Assembly: GCA_023411575.1 (NCBI GenBank)
Contig: JAEYOP010000045.1
Location: forward strand, 56,622 to 120,621
DNA from: Bacillota bacterium
GTDB taxonomy: Bacteria > Bacillota > Clostridia > Acetivibrionales > DTU013
Length of the DNA stretch: 64,000 nt
Reading direction: 5' to 3'
The notes under the pieces are model-generated. The model was not told the DNA's origin. It saw nothing but the letters and a program-made list of their open reading frames with translations, and searched no databases. Every line of letters begins with the position of its first letter. The stretch's first letter is position 1. Positions 34,637 through 43,801 of the stretch are shown one piece after another. The position numbers and the translations under genes are program-made.

Positions 34637-35173
34637 ATGAAATTTGGAGTTCGAAAAATGGTAACAATGGGCGTTCTTGCAGCACTTTCCATTGTATTTA
34701 TGCTGCTGATCCGGTTCCCGATTATCCCGGCTGCACCCTATCTGATTTATGAACCGGCGGATGTACCGATTCTTGTGGGAACCTTCCTGTTCGGCCCTTT
34801 GTCCGGACTGGCCATGACTTTCGTGGTGGCGACGATACAGGCCGTTGCTGTCAGCACGGACGGCTGGGTAGGCTTTATCATGCACATCATTGCGACCGGC
34901 ACCTTCGTAGCAACGGCCGGGCTTATTTACAAAAAGCTCCATACGCTCAAAGGGGCTATCGTGGCATTGGTTGCGGGCACACTGGCCATGACGGCCATTA
35001 TGATTCCGGTGAATCTGGTCATCCAGCCCAATTTTTACGGCGTTCCCTATGAGACGGTCAAGGGCCTTGTCGTGCCGGTATTGATCCCGTTTAACCTGAT
35101 CAAGGCGGGAGTCAATTCCGTGGTTACGCTGGTTGTCTACAAGTCGATCAGCAAGCTTGTGCACAAAGCGTGA
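34637..35173 (+). CDS. ribU: Riboflavin ECF transporter S-component
   Basis: The 178-residue protein has six membrane helices and the RibU-type N-terminus (MVTMGVLAALSIVFMLLIRFPI) followed by YEPADVPILVGTFLFGPLSG. It binds riboflavin and works with the shared ECF energy-coupling module, which is not in this window. The start is ATG at 34637 because GGAGGG lies seven bases upstream; the ATG at 34631 is one base from that site and too close. Earlier codons overlap the terminator. Control by the FMN riboswitch supports the substrate assignment. Confidence 0.95.
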   Translation: MKFGVRKMVTMGVLAALSIVFMLLIRFPIIPAAPYLIYEPADVPILVGTFLFGPLSGLAMTFVVATIQAVAVSTDGWVGFIMHIIATGTFVATAGLIYKKLHTLKGAIVALVAGTLAMTAIMIPVNLVIQPNFYGVPYETVKGLVVPVLIPFNLIKAGVNSVVTLVVYKSISKLVHKA

Positions 35174-35211
35174 GGAAGATCAGGCAACTTTGGAAGTTAT
35201 ATGGAAATGTA

Positions 35212-35240
35212 TTGACAATATACCAAAAGTGTACTAAAAT
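35212..35240 (+). promoter_or_regulatory. Strong sigma-A promoter before a small HTH gene
   Basis: -35 TTGACA (35212-35217), a 17-base spacer and -10 TAAAAT (35235-35240), about 70 bases before the HTH start. A full-consensus -35 with ideal spacing suggests high expression unless repressed. Confidence 0.75.
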
Positions 35241-35312
35241 CAAATAAAACTGTAATTAATTACCTATGCGGGCAAGCGGTTACTGCCAAAGCAATTTTCG
35301 GAGGTATGGGGA

Positions 35313-35528
35313 ATGTTGATGGAAGTAAACAGGGAAAGAGTATTTGATTTGATGAACACGAACTGCGCGGGAAACTACAACAGGTTTGCGCGCGAGCTGG
35401 GCGTTGATCCCTCCCACCTTTACAGGTATTTGAATACCGGCGTCGGAGGCGGAAAGAAAATATTGATGTCGGTGATGAAATACTGCAAGGTGAACGGGCT
35501 GAATTTTGACGATTATGTAAAAATGTAG
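35313..35528 (+). CDS. Small helix-turn-helix protein
   Basis: The 71-residue protein is little more than one helix-turn-helix: NRFARELGVDPSHLYRYLNTG (about 27-47), where the second helix would be the recognition helix, followed by KILMSVMKYCKVNGLNFDDYV. It resembles the Cro/XRE type of short clostridial regulators. The start has GGAGGT seven bases upstream. It is monocistronic with its own strong promoter. No target is evident, though it might regulate itself. Function is not known. Confidence 0.75.
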   Translation: MLMEVNRERVFDLMNTNCAGNYNRFARELGVDPSHLYRYLNTGVGGGKKILMSVMKYCKVNGLNFDDYVKM

Positions 35529-35530
35529 AC

Positions 35531-35609
35531 GGCCGCCGCTTCTTACAGGCGGCCGGTATCCCGGGCAAATTTGCGAGCCAGTTTGATACTTGACCGTATC
35601 AGGCTGGCT
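35531..35609 (+). terminator. Two hairpins after the small HTH gene
   Basis: GGCCGCC-10-GGCGGCC at about 35531-35554 starts right at the stop. A second structure with arms GCCAG...GATAC and GTATC...CTGGC lies at 35578-35609. Neither has a clear T-run, so a terminator role is likely but unproven. Confidence 0.5.
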
Positions 35610-35688
35610 TGATGTATGTTTGGCATTGCGCCGCCATTAAGCCTATGGTATGGTATTCATAGAATGCAATACCATTTAAGAGGTAAGT

Positions 35689-36198
35689 ATGAAATCATCA
35701 GAGGACTTTCTGGAAGACTTGAAAATAATAGAGCAAATTGCTATTACAAGGGATTATCCTCCTATTGATCTTTATTTTTTAGGCGGTTCGGGGTGTATTC
35801 TCGGCAATTATTTAGATCGATTGACACATGATGTTGATATAATCAATTTAGATTACCCTTCCAAATACGGGACACTGTTTCGCTTGTTTGGGGAATACGA
35901 CATGCTGGACATAAAAAATACCAGTGTGCCTCCGTCATACGGAAACCGTTGCAAAGTTATACCGGGTTTTTCACGAATTAAACCATATGTTCTCTCCCGT
36001 GAGGATATCATAGTCAGTAAAATAATCCGTTTAGCGGAGAAGGATATAGAGGATATTCGAAACTTGATTCCAAATTCGGACATTTCACTTGTGAATGATT
36101 TGATAAATGAAGTGTTAACCAATCCGGATATGCTGGATTCTGCTTTAGCCCGCTTTAAGCAGAAAATACCTGAATTCAGGAGGATATTCAATGTATAG
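35689..36198 (+). CDS. Nucleotidyltransferase-like protein (DUF6036-like), possible first gene of a toxin-antitoxin pair
   Basis: The 169-residue protein has a nucleotidyltransferase-like start: LYFLGGSGCILGNYLDRLTHDVDI (about residues 24-50), where GGSGCIL...R.THDVDI matches the GG-x(n)-R-x-T-x-D-x-D pattern of AbiEii/DUF6036 proteins. A later KIIRLAEKDIEDI segment also fits. The two acidic residues of DVD are present. It overlaps the next gene by eight bases, so the two are co-translated. The AT-richer composition and paired layout suggest an acquired toxin-antitoxin or similar unit. Catalytic activity and role are inferred. Confidence 0.7.
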   Translation: MKSSEDFLEDLKIIEQIAITRDYPPIDLYFLGGSGCILGNYLDRLTHDVDIINLDYPSKYGTLFRLFGEYDMLDIKNTSVPPSYGNRCKVIPGFSRIKPYVLSREDIIVSKIIRLAEKDIEDIRNLIPNSDISLVNDLINEVLTNPDMLDSALARFKQKIPEFRRIFNV

Positions 36199-36535
36199 CG
36201 CGTTTTGCAGAAACTTAAAAAACTATTTAAAGCAATACGAGGACTCCGCTACGCATAAGGAGTATCGTTATAGAGTGGTGGAACCATTTACGCTTATGCT
36301 GGATGCTGCCAGCTTCAAATCGGAGAAAGCAAACCAAACGGATAAATATAAAAGGGTTGCGGACTTTCTGGAGTATGCTGAAAGGCACAAAAACACCTGT
36401 CACCAGTTGCCGACGCTTTTAAGGGAGCTTGAAGACTATGGGATGACGCCACAGCATCAGGGAGTGGTTTCAGAAGAGGACCTTCAGGAACAGCTCAAGA
36501 TCATGAATATGTTTATGAAGTTGATGTATTACTGA
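36191..36535 (+). CDS. Unknown partner of the nucleotidyltransferase-like gene
   Basis: The 114-residue protein is mostly helical and charged (KNYLKQYEDSATHKEYRYRV, CHQLPTLLRELEDYGM, EDLQEQLKIMNMFMKLMYY). I recognise no family. The start ATG lies inside the last codons of the previous gene with AGGAGG upstream, which makes co-translation likely. If the pair is a toxin-antitoxin, either gene could be the toxin. A convergent GNAT gene ends 23 bases later. Confidence 0.65.
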   Translation: MYSAFCRNLKNYLKQYEDSATHKEYRYRVVEPFTLMLDAASFKSEKANQTDKYKRVADFLEYAERHKNTCHQLPTLLRELEDYGMTPQHQGVVSEEDLQEQLKIMNMFMKLMYY

Positions 36536-36557
36536 GGAGAACGCATTGGGAGAGTTC

Positions 36558-37037
36558 TCAGAAATATTCCTTGACCATCAGCGCCCTGACATAGCCCCGG
36601 TCTTTGGTGGTCGAATCGATGTAGAACCCCCTGCCGTAATAAAAGCGCACAAGATCCCTGTATTTCGAGGCGGTGTGAAGGCTGACACTTTTGACGCTTC
36701 TTGCCAGCAGGAGCTTATCGACCAGGTTTATCAGGGATTTGCCGATCCCTATGTTGTGGTAACTGAGCTTGACGCCAAAGCGGCTGAGATAGGCGGTGTT
36801 GTCCGGGTTGAGTTTGATCCGGACACTACCTACGGCTACGTCATCTATAATCGCGATATAGACCTCTTTGGTCTCAATGTCCCGGACAATGTCTTCATCT
36901 GATTCCTGGAGGGCTTCCATGGAGCCCGTCAGCCCCGTGTCCTCCATATACTTCTTGAAGGACTCCTGCATGATTTCCTTGATGGCGGGAGCGTCCTCCA
37001 CCACTGCCTTGCGTATTGTAAACGAATAATTCACCAT
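36558..37037 (-). CDS. GNAT-family N-acetyltransferase
   Basis: The 159-residue protein has the GNAT core: YSFTIRKAVVEDAPAIKEIM at the N-terminus, VAVGSVRIKL and YLSRFGVKLSYHNIGIGKSLINLV (motif A, with the acetyl-CoA loop NIGIGKS near residue 105), and a late RFYYGRGFY motif. The substrate is unknown. The start is ATG at 37037 behind GAGG; an in-frame TTG three codons earlier is less likely. It lies downstream of argF on the same strand, but a terminator-like hairpin separates them, so it may be its own unit. Confidence 0.85.
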   Translation of the reverse strand: MVNYSFTIRKAVVEDAPAIKEIMQESFKKYMEDTGLTGSMEALQESDEDIVRDIETKEVYIAIIDDVAVGSVRIKLNPDNTAYLSRFGVKLSYHNIGIGKSLINLVDKLLLARSVKSVSLHTASKYRDLVRFYYGRGFYIDSTTKDRGYVRALMVKEYF

Positions 37038-37066
37038 AACAACCAACCTCTTTAAAAATAAATCTA

Positions 37067-37134
37067 CCCATGCCGGACGGCATGGGCGGCTTTGTCAACC
37101 CGATGCAGCAGCCAAAAGGGTCTTCGACCCTCTT
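37067..37134 (-). terminator. Two minus-strand hairpins between argF and the GNAT gene
   Basis: Read on the minus strand, AGGGTC-GAA-GACCCTTTT (37114-37134) directly overlaps the argF end, and CCCATGCCG-TC-CGGCATGGG (37067-37086) follows with a T-rich tail (TAGATTTATTTTT). Together they are likely to end the argD-carAB-argF transcript. Confidence 0.75.
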
Positions 37135-38051
37135 TACGCCATTAGCGTAGCCATGATGGCCTTCTGTATATGCAGCCTGTTTTCAGCCTCTTCAAAGACC
37201 GCCGAATTCGGGCCGTCTATGATGCTCTCCGTGACCTCCAGCCCCCGGTATGCCGGCAGGCAGTGCAGGAACATGGCATCCTCTTTTGCTCTGGCAAACA
37301 GCTTGTCATTGACCTGGTAGGGCATGAAGGTTTTCACCCTCATTTCCTTTTCCGCTTCCTGGCCCATGCTGACCCAGGTGTCGGTATATACCACATCGGC
37401 GCCGCTTACAGCTTCTTCGGGATCGCCGGTGAGGACGACCCGGCTGCCGGATTTCACCGCGGCGGCTTTGGCCTGCTCGATGATCGTGCCGTCGCACTCA
37501 TACCCGGCCGGCGTGGCGACGCTGATGTCCATGCCGGTCTTGGCACAGCCGTGGAGGAGCGAATTGGCGACATTATTGCCATCGCCGACATAGGCCAGCT
37601 TCAATCCCTGCAGCTTTCCCTTTACTTCGTAAACGGAGAAAAGGTCGGCCAGGATCTGGCAGGGATGCATCAGGTCGGTGAGGCCGTTTATGACCGGAAT
37701 GGTTCCGTACCGGGCCAGATCGACGACATCGCTGTGCTTGAAGGTCCGGATCATGATGCCGCTGATATAGCGGGAGAGTACCCGCGCCGTATCGTGGATG
37801 GTTTCGCCGCGGCCGAGCTGGATGTCGCTGGAGCTGAGGAACATGGGATAGCCGCCCAGCTGATACATGCCCACCTCAAAGGAGACTCTTGTTCTTGTGG
37901 AGGATTTGGAGAAGATCATCCCCAGTGTTTTCCCCTTCAGGATGTGGTGCTCCACGCCGTTTCTCACGTCGTTTTTCAGCCTTTGGGCCAGTGTGAACAA
38001 CCCTTCTATTTCTTCCAGTGTGACCTCATTCAAATCAATCAGATGCTTCAT
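37134..38051 (-). CDS. argF: Ornithine carbamoyltransferase
   Basis: The 305-residue protein has the carbamoyl phosphate site SSTRTRVSFE (residue near 50), HPCQ near 130 and the ornithine-loop motif FLHCLPAYRG near 265. It condenses ornithine and carbamoyl phosphate to citrulline in the cytoplasm. The start has AAGGAG seven bases upstream. It is the last gene of the argD-carA-carB-argF run. Carbamoyl phosphate comes from the neighbouring CarAB. Confidence 0.96.
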   Translation of the reverse strand: MKHLIDLNEVTLEEIEGLFTLAQRLKNDVRNGVEHHILKGKTLGMIFSKSSTRTRVSFEVGMYQLGGYPMFLSSSDIQLGRGETIHDTARVLSRYISGIMIRTFKHSDVVDLARYGTIPVINGLTDLMHPCQILADLFSVYEVKGKLQGLKLAYVGDGNNVANSLLHGCAKTGMDISVATPAGYECDGTIIEQAKAAAVKSGSRVVLTGDPEEAVSGADVVYTDTWVSMGQEAEKEMRVKTFMPYQVNDKLFARAKEDAMFLHCLPAYRGLEVTESIIDGPNSAVFEEAENRLHIQKAIMATLMA

Positions 38052-38139
38052 GTTCGTGCTCCTTGTTATAAGCTTCTATTTTACTCCCCGCAGGCCGCCG
38101 TCGTAGACAGCCCAGCTATTGGACCGTATGCCGGCCTTG

Positions 38140-41100
38140 TCAATCTTTATCGTTGTACCTGGAATATTCGTCCAAAGCATATATATCGGCAGCTTTGCTT
38201 CCTTCTTTATACTCAAGAACTTCCAGGATCGCGTTCGTGGTATCCAGAGAGGTGATGCAGGTGGTGTTGTACTCCATGGAGGTCCTTCGGATCGAATATC
38301 CGAGCTTGCCCGATATGCCGGCCTTCGTCGGGGTGCAGATCACCAGGGAAACCGTGTCGCCCTTGATGTATTCCAGGATGTCTTCCGCGGGCACGCTCTC
38401 GGTCTTTATACCGGCTTCCGCCAGGTACTGGTGGGTGTCCTCTGCAGCCAGCAGCTTGAAGCCCAGCTTGAGGAGCCTGGCGGCGATCCGGATGCAGTCG
38501 TCCCTGTCGATTTCGCTGGCGGCGATCAGCACATTTCCGCCGGCCGGCATCGAAAGCCCGGAAGCCTTAAGTGCCTTGAACAGCGCGGGCAGGTATCCTT
38601 TGTCCACACCCATGACCTCGCCGGTGGATTTCATTTCCGGCCCCAGGAAGGTATCGACGGTGATCAGCTTGGAGAAGGAGAATACCGGCGCCTTTACCGC
38701 CGTGAATTCAGCCTCCTTCGCCAGTCCCGGCTTGTAGCCGAGGCCGCGCAGCGTTTCGCCCAGGATGAGCCTTGTGGCCACATTGACCATGGGAATGCCG
38801 GTGATCTTGCTCATGATCGGGATGGTGCGGCTTGCGCGGGGATTGACCTCGATCACGTAGACCTTGTCGTTTTGGTCTATGACAAACTGGATATTAAACA
38901 AACCGATGGTCTTTAAAGCCTTTGCCAGCTTCATCGTATAATCGGTGATGGTTTCCTTCACTTTCTGCGAAAGAGTATGGGGCGGGTAAACGGCAATGCT
39001 GTCTCCCGAATGGACGCCCGCCCTTTCCACATGCTCCATGATGCCGGGGATCAGGACCTCGCTGCCGTCACAGATGCCGTCCACCTCGGCTTCCTTGCCG
39101 TTGATATACTTGTCGATCAGCACCGGGCGTTTTGCCGACAGGTCCACCGCCATCTTCATGTACTCTTCCAGGGAAGCGTCGTTGTAAACGATCTCCATGG
39201 CCCTTCCGCCCAATACATAGGAGGGCCTCACGAGGACAGGGTAACCGATGCGGTTTGCAATCGCCTTGGCCTGCTTGACGGAGAAGGCCGTGCTTCCCTC
39301 CGGGATCGGAATATCAAGCTCTTCCAGCAGCTTCAGGAATTTGTCCCGGTCTTCGGCAATATCAATGCTCTCCACCGAGGTGCCCAGGATGTTGACACCT
39401 TCATTGCTGAGGGGCTCCGCCAGGTTGATGGCCGTCTGGCCGCCGAACTGAACGATGACCCCCAACGGCTTTTCCTTCTTGATGATGTCCAGCACGCACT
39501 CCTTGGTCAGCGGCTCGAAATAAAGCTTGTCGGAGGTGTCGAAATCCGTGCTGACCGTCTCCGGATTGTTGTTGATGATAATAGACTCAATGCCCAGCTC
39601 CTTCAGTGTCCGGACCGAATGGACGCTGCAGTAGTCGAATTCGATGCCCTGGCCGATGCGGATGGGGCCGGAACCGATAACGAGCACCTTTTTATTGTCG
39701 CTGACCACAACGTCGTCCCGTTCTTCATAGGTGGAGTAATAATACGGCGTAACCGCTTCGAACTCGCCTGCGCAGGTATCGACGATCTTGTATACGGGCT
39801 TGATCGGGTATTTCTCCCGGAGCTCCAGGACTGTCTCCAGCGGGACATTTACCAGGTTTGCGATGTAGGAGTCGCCGAAGCCGATCTTCTTTGCGCGGAT
39901 ATACAGGTCGTAGTCGAGCCACGCAATCCCCGCATTGGAGACTTCTTCGGCAATCTGCACGATGTTGTTCAATTTATGGATGAAGAAGCTGTCCACCTTG
40001 GTGAGCTCCACAATTTCTTCTACGGAGACGCCCTTCTGGAGCGCTTTGAAAATGGCGAAAATGCGCTCGTCCCTTGGCGACTTCAGCACTTCCCGCAGCT
40101 CGTCGGCGGTTTTGCTGTCGAACAGCTTGAGGCCGAGCTGGTAGTTCAGCTTGATGTCCAGGGAGTCGATGGCCTTGAGCAGGGATTCCCCGAAGGTCCT
40201 GCCAATGGCCATGACCTCGCCCGTGGCCTTCATCTGTGTTCCGAGGGAACGGTCGGCGCTGGCGAATTTATCGAAGGGCCAGCGCGGAACCTTGGTCACC
40301 ACATAGTCCAGGGAAGGCTCAAAGCAGGCCGACGTGTTCTGCGTAACGGAATTCCGGATTTCGTCCAGGTTCAGGCCGATGGCGATCTTCGCCGCGACCC
40401 GGGCAATGGGATAGCCCGTCGCCTTGGAGGCCAGGGCGCTGGAACGGCTGACCCTGGGGTTGACCTCGATGACCACGTATTCAAAGCTGTTGGGATTCAG
40501 GGCGAACTGGATGTTGCAGCCGCCTTTGATTTCAAGCGCCCGGATGATCTTGACCGAAGCGGTCCGGAGCATCTGGTATTCCACGTCGGAAAGGGTCTGG
40601 CTGGGGGCTACGACAATGCTGTCGCCGGTGTGGACGCCCACGGGGTCGAAATTCTCCATATTGCAGATGATGATGCAATTGTCCGCGCCGTCCCGCATGA
40701 CCTCGTACTCGATTTCCTTCCAGCCGGCCACGCTCTGTTCGAGGAGGACCTGGTTGATCAGGCTGAGCTTGAGACCCTTGCCGCAGATGTATTTGAAGTC
40801 TTCCATGTTTTCCGCGATGCCGCCGCCGGAACCGCCCAGGGTGTATGCCGGACGGATGATGATGGGGAAGCCGACCTCCTCCACGAAGGCAACCGCGTCC
40901 TCCAGGGTGGTAACGATCTTGCTGTGGGGAACCTTCTCCTGGATTTCCTGCATCGTATTTTTGAAAAGCTCGCGGTCCTCCGCCTTCTTGATGGACTCCA
41001 GCGAGGTGCCCAGCAGTTCGATTCCCATGCGGTCGAGAATGCCGTCGGCGGCAAGCTGCACGGCCATGTTCAGGCCGGTCTGCCCTCCCAGGGAGGCGAG

Positions 41101-41358
41101 GATGCCGTCCGGCTTCTCCCGCTCGATGATCTGCTTTACAAAATCCAGGGTGATGGGCTCGATGTAGATTTTATCCGCCGTGTCGCTGTCGGTCATAATG
41201 GTCGCCGGATTGCTGTTGACCAGGACGACCTCGATGCCCTCCTCCTTCAGCGACTTGCAGGCTTGTGTGCCGGAATAGTCGAATTCCGCCGCCTGGCCGA
41301 TGATGATGGGGCCCGAACCGATGACCAGTACTTTTTTTATATCATTCCTTTTTGGCAT
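38140..41358 (-). CDS. carB: Carbamoyl phosphate synthase large subunit
   Basis: The 1,072-residue protein has two tandem ATP-grasp halves, each with an N-terminal GSGPIxIGQxxEFDYxxxxxxxxLKE segment (residues about 13 and 560), plus the C-terminal allosteric domain. It makes carbamoyl phosphate from glutamine-derived ammonia, bicarbonate and two ATP. The length is normal. GAGGAAAAT precedes the ATG. Because it lies within the arginine cluster behind an ArgR-type promoter, it is most likely the arginine-specific copy. Confidence 0.96.
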   Translation of the reverse strand: MPKRNDIKKVLVIGSGPIIIGQAAEFDYSGTQACKSLKEEGIEVVLVNSNPATIMTDSDTADKIYIEPITLDFVKQIIEREKPDGILASLGGQTGLNMAVQLAADGILDRMGIELLGTSLESIKKAEDRELFKNTMQEIQEKVPHSKIVTTLEDAVAFVEEVGFPIIIRPAYTLGGSGGGIAENMEDFKYICGKGLKLSLINQVLLEQSVAGWKEIEYEVMRDGADNCIIICNMENFDPVGVHTGDSIVVAPSQTLSDVEYQMLRTASVKIIRALEIKGGCNIQFALNPNSFEYVVIEVNPRVSRSSALASKATGYPIARVAAKIAIGLNLDEIRNSVTQNTSACFEPSLDYVVTKVPRWPFDKFASADRSLGTQMKATGEVMAIGRTFGESLLKAIDSLDIKLNYQLGLKLFDSKTADELREVLKSPRDERIFAIFKALQKGVSVEEIVELTKVDSFFIHKLNNIVQIAEEVSNAGIAWLDYDLYIRAKKIGFGDSYIANLVNVPLETVLELREKYPIKPVYKIVDTCAGEFEAVTPYYYSTYEERDDVVVSDNKKVLVIGSGPIRIGQGIEFDYCSVHSVRTLKELGIESIIINNNPETVSTDFDTSDKLYFEPLTKECVLDIIKKEKPLGVIVQFGGQTAINLAEPLSNEGVNILGTSVESIDIAEDRDKFLKLLEELDIPIPEGSTAFSVKQAKAIANRIGYPVLVRPSYVLGGRAMEIVYNDASLEEYMKMAVDLSAKRPVLIDKYINGKEAEVDGICDGSEVLIPGIMEHVERAGVHSGDSIAVYPPHTLSQKVKETITDYTMKLAKALKTIGLFNIQFVIDQNDKVYVIEVNPRASRTIPIMSKITGIPMVNVATRLILGETLRGLGYKPGLAKEAEFTAVKAPVFSFSKLITVDTFLGPEMKSTGEVMGVDKGYLPALFKALKASGLSMPAGGNVLIAASEIDRDDCIRIAARLLKLGFKLLAAEDTHQYLAEAGIKTESVPAEDILEYIKGDTVSLVICTPTKAGISGKLGYSIRRTSMEYNTTCITSLDTTNAILEVLEYKEGSKAADIYALDEYSRYNDKD

Positions 41359-41402
41359 ATTTTCCTCATTCCTTAGGGCTCGTTAAATATTTTAGCCGAC
41401 CC

Positions 41403-42458
41403 TTACATCATTTTAATGAATTCATCGAACAGATAGGCCGAATCCTGGGGTCCCGGCGCCGCCTCCGGATGGTACTGCACGCTGAGCACCGGGAGCGTTT
41501 TATGCCGGAAGCCCTCGACTGTATTATCGTTGACGTTCATGTGGGTAATCTCGATCTCGCTGCTGAAATCCTTCTCCAGGGCGTAGTTGTGGTTCTGCGA
41601 GGTGATGTAGCAGCGCCCGGTGATAAAATCCTTGACCGGATGATTGCCGCCGTGGTGGCCGAATTTCAGCTTGTAGGTGTTTCCGCCCAGCGCCAGGCCA
41701 AGGAGCTGGTGTCCCAGGCAGATGCCGAACAGGGGCTTTTTGCCCATCAGCCGCTGCAGGAGGAGCTTTGCCTCCGGCAGGTCCTTCGGGTCCCCCGGGC
41801 CGTTTGAAACGAGGATTCCGTCGGGATCATAGGACAGGACCTCTTCATACGTCGAAGAAGCGGGCAGGATATGGATATCGCAGTTCCGCTTTTCAAGGGA
41901 CCGGACGATATTGTATTTTACGCCAAAATCCAACAGGACTACTTTCTTGCCGCTGCCCGGCCTGTGGACCGGTTCCTTTGTCGTTACCTCCAGGACGAGG
42001 TTTCGCGGCTCCTGCTTCTTTGCCGCCAGCTTCTCCAGGAGGATGTCGATATTGCCGCATTCCGTGGAAATAATGCCGAACATGCTTCCGTGGCTGCGGA
42101 TATGCTGGGTAAGCGCGCGGGTATCGATCCCCTTTATGCCGATAATATTGTTTCTTTTAAAATATTCGTCGGTGCCGATGGTATTGCGCCAGTTGTTCGG
42201 CGCCTCGCACAGCTCCTTGACAATAAACCCCTGGACGTGGGTCTTGTAGGATTCGCCGTCCTCCGCATTGAAGCCGTAATTGCCTATGAGCGGGTAGGTC
42301 ATGGTGACGATCTGCCCGTTATAGGAGGGATCCGTGGAGATTTCCTGATAGCCCGTCATACATGTATTGAATACAACCTCGCCGGTGGTTTCGCCGATTT
42401 GTCCGAAACCCTGCCCGGGGAAGTATGTTCCGTCTTCCAGAACCAGAACTGATTTCAT
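41403..42458 (-). CDS. carA: Carbamoyl phosphate synthase small (glutaminase) subunit
   Basis: The 351-residue protein has the family N-terminus (VLVLEDGTYFPGQGFG, FNTCMTGYQEI) and a class I glutamine amidotransferase domain. The nucleophile is the cysteine in FGICLGHQLL, and the His-Glu pair lies in VQYHPEAAPGP. It releases ammonia for CarB, encoded 45 bases downstream. AAGGAG stands nine bases before the ATG. Confidence 0.96.
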   Translation of the reverse strand: MKSVLVLEDGTYFPGQGFGQIGETTGEVVFNTCMTGYQEISTDPSYNGQIVTMTYPLIGNYGFNAEDGESYKTHVQGFIVKELCEAPNNWRNTIGTDEYFKRNNIIGIKGIDTRALTQHIRSHGSMFGIISTECGNIDILLEKLAAKKQEPRNLVLEVTTKEPVHRPGSGKKVVLLDFGVKYNIVRSLEKRNCDIHILPASSTYEEVLSYDPDGILVSNGPGDPKDLPEAKLLLQRLMGKKPLFGICLGHQLLGLALGGNTYKLKFGHHGGNHPVKDFITGRCYITSQNHNYALEKDFSSEIEITHMNVNDNTVEGFRHKTLPVLSVQYHPEAAPGPQDSAYLFDEFIKMM

Positions 42459-42494
42459 TGATTCATGCTCCTTGCCGTTTTGATATTTTTGCCG

Positions 42495-43691
42495 TCACAT
42501 TTCTGCCAGAACTTCCCCAAATGCCTTTACAAAGGCGTCCACATCCGCTTTTGCTACGATGAGCGGGGGCAAAAGCCGGATCACATCCGTTCCGACATTG
42601 CCGACCAGGAATCCCTTGTCGAACAGCCTGCCCTTGATCTCCTGCGCCCTGCCCTCGGAAAGCTGGAGTCCGATCATCAGACCCAGGCCGCGGACATCGG
42701 ATATCAGAGTACTCCTTTCGGAGAGTTTTTTCAAGCTTTCTTTCAGGTAATTGCCCACTTCCTCTGCGTTGGAAACCAGGTTTTCCTCCAATATGGTCCG
42801 CAGAACAGCAAGTCCTGCCGAGCAGGCAAGCGGATTGCCGCCGAAGGTGGAGCCGTGGTCGCCGGGCTCGAAGGCGGAGGCGATCTTCTGCTTTGCGCAG
42901 AGGGCGCCGATGGGCACGCCGCCGGCCAGGGCCTTTGCCAGCGTGAAGATGTCGGGTTCCACGCCGAAATGCTGGTAGCCGAATAATTTGCCGGTCCTGC
43001 CGATGCCCGTCTGGATCTCGTCGAAGATCAGCAGAAGCCCTTTTTCGTCGCAAAGCTTCCGGACGGCCCTGACGTACTCTACATCCGCCGGATAGACGCC
43101 GCTTTCCCCCTGGACCGGCTCCATCATGATCGCGCAAGTGCTGTCGCCGATGGCCGCTTCCAGGGAAGCAAGGTCGTTCAGCGGAACATGCTTGAAGCCC
43201 GGAATCAACGGGGCGTACGGCTTCTGGTACTTTGCCTGCCCGGTGGCGGCAACGGTGGTAAGGGTCCTGCCGTGGAACGACTTTTTCAGGGTGATGATCT
43301 CATATTTATCCGGCATGCCGTTCTTTTTAAAGTAGATCCGGGCGAGCTTGATCGCCCCTTCGTTGGCCTCCGCGCCGCTGTTGGCGAAGAAAACCCGGTC
43401 CGCGCAGGAATTTTCCGCAAGAAGCGCGGCCAGCCTGGCCTGGGCTTCTATATAGTAAAGGCTGGAACAGTGGATCAGCTTTTCCGCCTGGGAGCGGATG
43501 GCCTCCACCAGCGCCGGATGGCCGTGGCCCAGCGCATTTACCGCAATGCCCGCCAGGAAGTCGAGGTATTCCCTTCCTTCCGTATCGTATAGCCGGATGC
43601 CCTTCCCGTATTCAAAGCATACGGGCGTTCTTGAGCCAAAGGTATTCATATAATATCTGGAATCCAGCTCCATAATTTCGTTCAATTTCAT
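42495..43691 (-). CDS. argD: Acetylornithine aminotransferase
   Basis: The 398-residue class III aminotransferase has FANSGAEANEGAIKLAR (PLP phosphate site), the LLIFDEIQTGIGRTG strand and the PLP lysine in FTLAKALAGGVPIGA. It converts N-acetylglutamate semialdehyde to N-acetylornithine. It opens the argD-carA-carB-argF transcript, with its own ArgR-covered promoter about 55 bases upstream. Confidence 0.94.
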   Translation of the reverse strand: MKLNEIMELDSRYYMNTFGSRTPVCFEYGKGIRLYDTEGREYLDFLAGIAVNALGHGHPALVEAIRSQAEKLIHCSSLYYIEAQARLAALLAENSCADRVFFANSGAEANEGAIKLARIYFKKNGMPDKYEIITLKKSFHGRTLTTVAATGQAKYQKPYAPLIPGFKHVPLNDLASLEAAIGDSTCAIMMEPVQGESGVYPADVEYVRAVRKLCDEKGLLLIFDEIQTGIGRTGKLFGYQHFGVEPDIFTLAKALAGGVPIGALCAKQKIASAFEPGDHGSTFGGNPLACSAGLAVLRTILEENLVSNAEEVGNYLKESLKKLSERSTLISDVRGLGLMIGLQLSEGRAQEIKGRLFDKGFLVGNVGTDVIRLLPPLIVAKADVDAFVKAFGEVLAEM

Positions 43692-43745
43692 TCAAACCCG
43701 CTTCCTTTCCGGTACGCCGGGCACACAAACCCGCCCGGTGTATAA

Positions 43746-43783
43746 TATTCATAATTATACATAGATATGCATAAAAATGCAAT
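43746..43783 (-). promoter_or_regulatory. argD promoter overlapped by two ArgR boxes
   Basis: On the minus strand, -35 TTGCAT (43782-43777), a 17-base spacer and -10 TATAAT (43759-43754). Two 18-base boxes lie on top of it, separated by two bases: 43766-43783 with the palindrome TGCATAAAAATGCA, and 43746-43763. ArgR boxes in Bacillus are similarly paired. Repression by arginine is predicted for argD-carA-carB-argF. Confidence 0.85.
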
Positions 43784-43801
43784 GGTTTTTATTGCACCGC
43801 T

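Noticed and set aside
38977..41376. Long open frame (799 codons) on the plus strand
   Set aside because: It is wholly antisense to carB, whose sequence is strongly conserved. The predicted protein looks like antisense of a GC-rich gene and has no ribosome site.
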